From Amia ocellicauda (Eukaryota > Chordata > Actinopteri > Amiiformes > Amiidae), in assembly GCF_036373705.1 (NCBI RefSeq), contig NC_089866.1, forward strand, positions 5,251,001 to 5,315,000: a stretch of DNA of 64,000 nucleotides. Direction: 5' to 3'. Below, piece after piece: positions 60,451 through 64,000 of this stretch (position 1 is its first letter; each line of letters starts with the position of its first letter). Under the pieces are notes generated by a model. It was not told the origin of the DNA. It saw only the letters and a list, made by a program, of their open reading frames with translations, and searched no databases. The position numbers and the translations under genes were made by a program.

Positions 60451-62449
60451 TATATTTCCTTTTTTGAAATATAGACCTGCTCCTGCTCCACTCCCAAGTC
60501 TTCATTTTACAGACTTCCACACAATCTTCAAAACGGCGGGGGGCTTCATGACTCGGTGAAGGACGCCAGTGCAGTGGCGTGGGACAGATTCACGTCCGAG
60601 GACCACATCCCATAACCACACCACTGCCAACACCGTGGCACCGACAGAGAGGACCGTGTGTCCCCGGTGTTTTTCGTCCATTACCAATGCTAGGGTTTAG
60701 GTTGGAGCTGATGAGCAGCGTTCTGTCCGCTCGCTAGGGGTTTGTTTTGCGAAAACCCATCACCGCATCCATCTCTGTCGACGGTCGACGATGGATCCTC
60801 GTTCCTTCGCTGTATGACGTGACCTCAAGTACTGTAGCACTCGAACCCGCTACGCCGTATGTCCGTTGTCTTTGCTTTGGCCCTGTGTTTTCAGCCGGCG
60901 CGTCCCTGTTACACTCGTACTGTAGGGGCAGGTCTCGTTCCTGAGCCAAATCGATTTCAGGTCTTTCTACAGAAGTGATGACGGGACGTTTGTGTAAATA
61001 ATTTTAGCAGAGACGCTTACGGAAAGTGCTGGATTTCTGGATGCTTCCGAGCAGATCTCCCAGGGGTCGGAGGTTGTCCGTGGCTTTTGTGTGAATTCTG
61101 ATCGGAGCGCGTCCACATTCTCTACATTTTAATTTATTTTTTATTTGTTGGTGCGACATTTAAAAGGACGAGGTTTGCTGATACTTGAAACCAAGTACCC
61201 ATGCATTCTAGTTATCAGATGTTACAGCCCCTTAGTGAAAAACAATCTCATCTCCTTTACACCAAATGCAACCAAACAGCCCGTGTCTCTCGGGTCAAGC
61301 GGCTATTTTAAAAACCGTGCTTTGCTTCTGGCCCCGCTCATACCATGACAGTGATGAACGTAAGAGAGGACCTCCCGACTGTACAGGGGGCTCAAGCAGT
61401 GATTCCTCCGCTCAGGGGACATGCACGTAAAGGATGTGTTTTCCCAAGACGTGCATTAGTTAGCCAGGCAATAGAGAAGGGAGATGCGATCTTAAATGCT
61501 CCTGTTTGCTCAGTATGTACTCCAAAGCAGAACTTCTTCCCACTTTGGGAGTAGATTGAACCGATCGCTGTGTGGGAACCGCTGGCGTAGTAAACCGGTT
61601 GTTTTATAATTTTATTGTTATATCCTCTCGTTACGGTTATTAAACGCCACCAAGTGTGTCCCCAACCGGAGGGGAAAGCACCGCTCTGAAAGCTGATATC
61701 CCAGCGGTTACAGGGACGGGTGTCCATCTATCCCAGCAGGCCTAAAGCACCGTCCTGGTGTCCCGGCACACTACTGTCCCCACACAGCAGCGGAGTGCCA
61801 TTACCGGCCGATGGGGACAGCTGGCACCATGTCAGAGGGGTCTCGAGCCACGGCCCCATTCTCTTAACTGAAAGGTGCATTGTAATCCTCTTATTATTCT
61901 TAATACTATTCGTATATCTATGATTATTAATGTTATCCTATATATCTGCCACTTTGGTAGGGTAACTTTCAGTAACATGCTTTAATTTAAAGTTATATAA
62001 TACATTTTTATTATTAATCATGATTGTTTTCGCGGTGTCTTCACAGGGGGGTTCTGTTACCTGTGGCCGGCGTTGTCTGCCACGCATTTAAATCAGATTT
62101 AAGTGCTGGATCACAGATTTTAATATAGTCGTCTGGCCGCATTTCAAAAACATGGCCAGTCAGAGCTAGGATGTTTTGTTTCTGTTTTCTGGGGGTGGTG
62201 GTGGGACAGGGAGGCATTTAGGAAGAGGAGTGTCTTTAAAAAAAACTTTTCTATTTCTTTTTAAAGTCTTTTTTTATGCATTGAGGCACTTTTTTTGCAT
62301 ATATACTCTGTACAGACTGTATGTATTAGTCACTTTTGTTTTTCTCCCCTCCCCCATGTCGTTTGTACCTGGAAGCATGATACTTCATTAGAAACTAAAA
62401 AGCAAAGTGTAAAACGAGACCAGCTGTAAAGGCTTCCGTTCGTTTTTGT

Positions 62450-62455
62450 AATAAA
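62450..62455 (+). terminator. SPSB3: SPSB3 poly(A) signal
   Basis: AATAAA in 'tttttgtaataaagagtg', followed by a gtcatgtgtgtccc GT-rich element. Confidence 0.75.
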
Positions 62456-62543
62456 GAGTGAGAGGCAGCGAGTCATGTGTGTCCCTCCCTCCCTGTCCTC
62501 CAGTGACCTGTTCAAACCAAATCGCAGTTCATAATCACCCATC

Positions 62544-62549
62544 TTTATT
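62544..62549 (-). terminator. EME2: EME2 poly(A) signal
   Basis: AATAAA on the minus strand (plus strand tttatt) lies about 325 bases after the EME2 stop codon and 90 bases from the opposing SPSB3 signal. Confidence 0.6.
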
Positions 62550-62872
62550 TACTACAACATTTACATTTTAAGTGGTACAATGTTAGTATGACAGAAGCAG
62601 GACTGCAGATCACATCGAGACAGTTTTTAATATATTCTAAAGCATTCTGCCTGTAGTGTCCTAACCCTCCTCCACAACATCACTGTGTTAAGTGTTAAAA
62701 AAGACATCAACCCAACCTCGTCTCAAGCAACACTGCATAACTGTAGAGCAGTGTGCATTGCCTTGGCCCTCAGAAGACCCTCAAGAGAACATGACTAAGG
62801 GCCACCTCCGAGACCTAATCCCAGGGCCTCCAGCTTCCCCGTGGGTGTAGGGCAGGGCAGGGCCGGCCCTCC

Positions 62873-63857
62873 TCAGTCCAGGACCAGCTGGGGGTTGTCC
62901 GTGCTGAAGTGGCGGTATAGCCGGGCAGAGACGTCTGGGCCCACGCGCCGCTCTCGGTCGCCGGTCCTCACGGGAAGGTCCGCCAGCAGCCCCTTCCGGT
63001 CCCGCTCCGAAGCGGCTTCGCGATACGCCTGGACACAGAGCACAGCGAGGGGGACGTCAGCCCGAGCCCCACGGCTCTGAGACCCGGGCCGATCCCGTCA
63101 GGGTAACGAAACGCAACGACGCGGGCGCGGCACGGTTACCTTCAGGAGCAGTTGTGGCGAGGGGTGGGCGGCAGACACGGCGCCGGCCACGGCTGCGCTG
63201 ACCCGGTTGAGCTGCTGGATCTGCCGGGTCCACACCTGGCCCAGCCCCGCGCCGTCCCTCTCCACACGCACCCCTGCCGCCCACGAGCCCTCCGCGCAGA
63301 AGGGCAGCTCCCCCCCGTCCGTCAGCCGCCTGGAGACGAACGCAAAGGGGAAGATCTGTCAAGGGCAGTGCCAGAGCAGCCGGGACACATTTCACATCAT
63401 TTAGGAGAGTCAGGAATCCATATGGTGCTCTCCGGCTGCCGTGTGTGCAGACACCATGTACCCCCTTCTCCGGTCATTTGTCAAACTCAGATCATGGTTT
63501 ATTTATTATTATTACTTCTACTTTTTTGTTTTGTGGTTTAAAATGACTTTTGATCTGCGTTCAAATTGGATGGACTTCCTCAATGGGCTTCAAGGCATTC
63601 AAGACAAAAAACAGAAGACAGTTTTAATGGCTCAGTGCTTTACGTGATACATTCGAAGTTTGGACCAGATGTCCTTTAAATAAATACATTAAAAAACACT
63701 AAAGTAGAAATTAAATTAATATCTGGGAAAGTGAAGCCTACTTGAACGGGCGTTTGGCCAGGGCCTTTGTGACGGCACAGACGTGCTCTGTGAGCTCCTC
63801 CCAGCTGTCCAGGAACAGCACCTCAGTGTTGTAGCACAGCTGCAGAGACACCAGTGC
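62873..63857 (-). CDS. EME2: EME2: regulatory partner of the MUS81 structure-specific endonuclease, 3' exons only
   Basis: Three minus-strand exons, 63857-63742, 63329-63140 and 63028-62873, join in phase to the last about 153 residues of an EME-family protein. EME1 and EME2 pair with MUS81 to cut branched DNA at stalled forks and recombination intermediates in the nucleus. Exon one reads ALVSLQLCYNTEVLFLDSWE and KALAKRPFK, from the inactive nuclease-like fold. Exon two has CAEGSWAAGVRVERDGAGLG, then WTRQIQQLNRVS, the most conserved stretch of the family, and AAHPSPQLLLK. Exon three has GLLADLPVR, RRVGPDVSARLYRHF and the end QLVLD. EME2 rather than EME1 is chosen from the SPSB3-NUBP2 neighbourhood. 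The N-terminal exons lie right of 64000. Confidence 0.88.
63580..63622 (+). mobile_element. short CR1-like LINE fragment in EME2 intron
   Basis: About 40 bases around gggcttcaaggcattcaaga match the stretch at 24100-24140 of the larger CR1 fragment (WKLGFKAFKT region) almost base for base, including the following acagaagaca. Confidence 0.6.
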
Positions 63858-64000
63858 CTGGGGGAGACAACACAACACAGGTCAACCCTCTCTGGACACG
63901 TCACATCTCGGTGTGTGAGCAAACAAAACACCCACAATCCTTTCTAGGAAATAACACCCATTTTAAATAGCTGTACATTGTTTTTATTCTCATTTTGTTC

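Larger units (their letters stand above)
60253..62475 (+). other. SPSB3: SPSB3 3' UTR
   Basis: About 2.2 kb without a supportable ORF, ending near AATAAA at 62450-62455. It holds an AT repeat at about 60410-60447. Confidence 0.65.

Noticed and set aside
1-64000. CRISPR array, bacterial operon or prophage
   Set aside because: Introns, vertebrate gene families and fish repeats run throughout; no regularly spaced identical repeats were seen.

Overview
The window looks like nuclear DNA of a ray-finned fish. The coding genes are interrupted by introns with ordinary GT-AG sites. They are vertebrate orthologues of human 16p13.3 genes. The interspersed repeats (CR1-like LINE pieces, L2-type 3' tails with the 'ggataagggcgtctgc' signature, and a Tc1-like element with perfect inverted ends) are typical of fishes. 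Species cannot be fixed from sequence alone. Exon boundaries below were derived by eye from splice motifs, reading-frame phase and remembered protein families, not by alignment.

Layout. 0-11 kb: gene-poor. It holds one possible terminal exon at the left edge (162-320), simple repeats, a broken C2H2 zinc-finger gene on the minus strand (7405-8443) and a decayed CR1-like LINE (about 9.9-10.55 kb, minus). 11.2-23 kb: TBC1D24 (+), with a probable non-coding first exon under NRF1 sites near 11.3 kb, a large TBC exon (15128-16095) and five TLDc exons ending at 20125. 23-33 kb: intergenic, with a CR1 3' fragment, an L2-type tail and one unexplained terminal-exon-like ORF at 26929-27126. 33-44.3 kb: ATP6V0C (+), three coding exons encoding a 155-residue V-ATPase proteolipid. 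45.5-45.8 kb: an unrecognised minus-strand ORF placed like a terminal exon. 46.5-52.2 kb: NUBP2 (-), seven exons and 270 residues, with an intact DD36E Tc1-like transposon in intron 5. 52.2-53.8 kb: a divergent promoter region. 53.1-62.5 kb: SPSB3 (+), 368 residues. 62.5-64 kb: the last three coding exons of EME2 (-), whose 5' part lies beyond the right edge.

How the genes relate. TBC1D24 and ATP6V0C lie head-to-tail on the same strand. TLDc-domain proteins act on the V-ATPase, so the neighbour pair may be functionally meaningful. NUBP2 (cytosolic Fe-S scaffold) and SPSB3 (CRL5 substrate receptor) diverge from one CpG-rich region. SPSB3 and EME2 (MUS81 partner) converge, with 3' ends roughly 50-80 bases apart. 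The EME2-SPSB3-NUBP2 block has the same relative orientations as in human, but here it directly abuts TBC1D24-ATP6V0C, whereas in human the two blocks are several hundred kb apart.

I found no clearly new multi-gene system. The most useful leads are the intact DD36E transposon inside NUBP2, the TBC1D24 leader (upstream ORF and microsatellite polypyrimidine tract), the G-quadruplex repeat beside an SPSB3 splice donor, and three terminal-exon-like ORFs that I could not assign.
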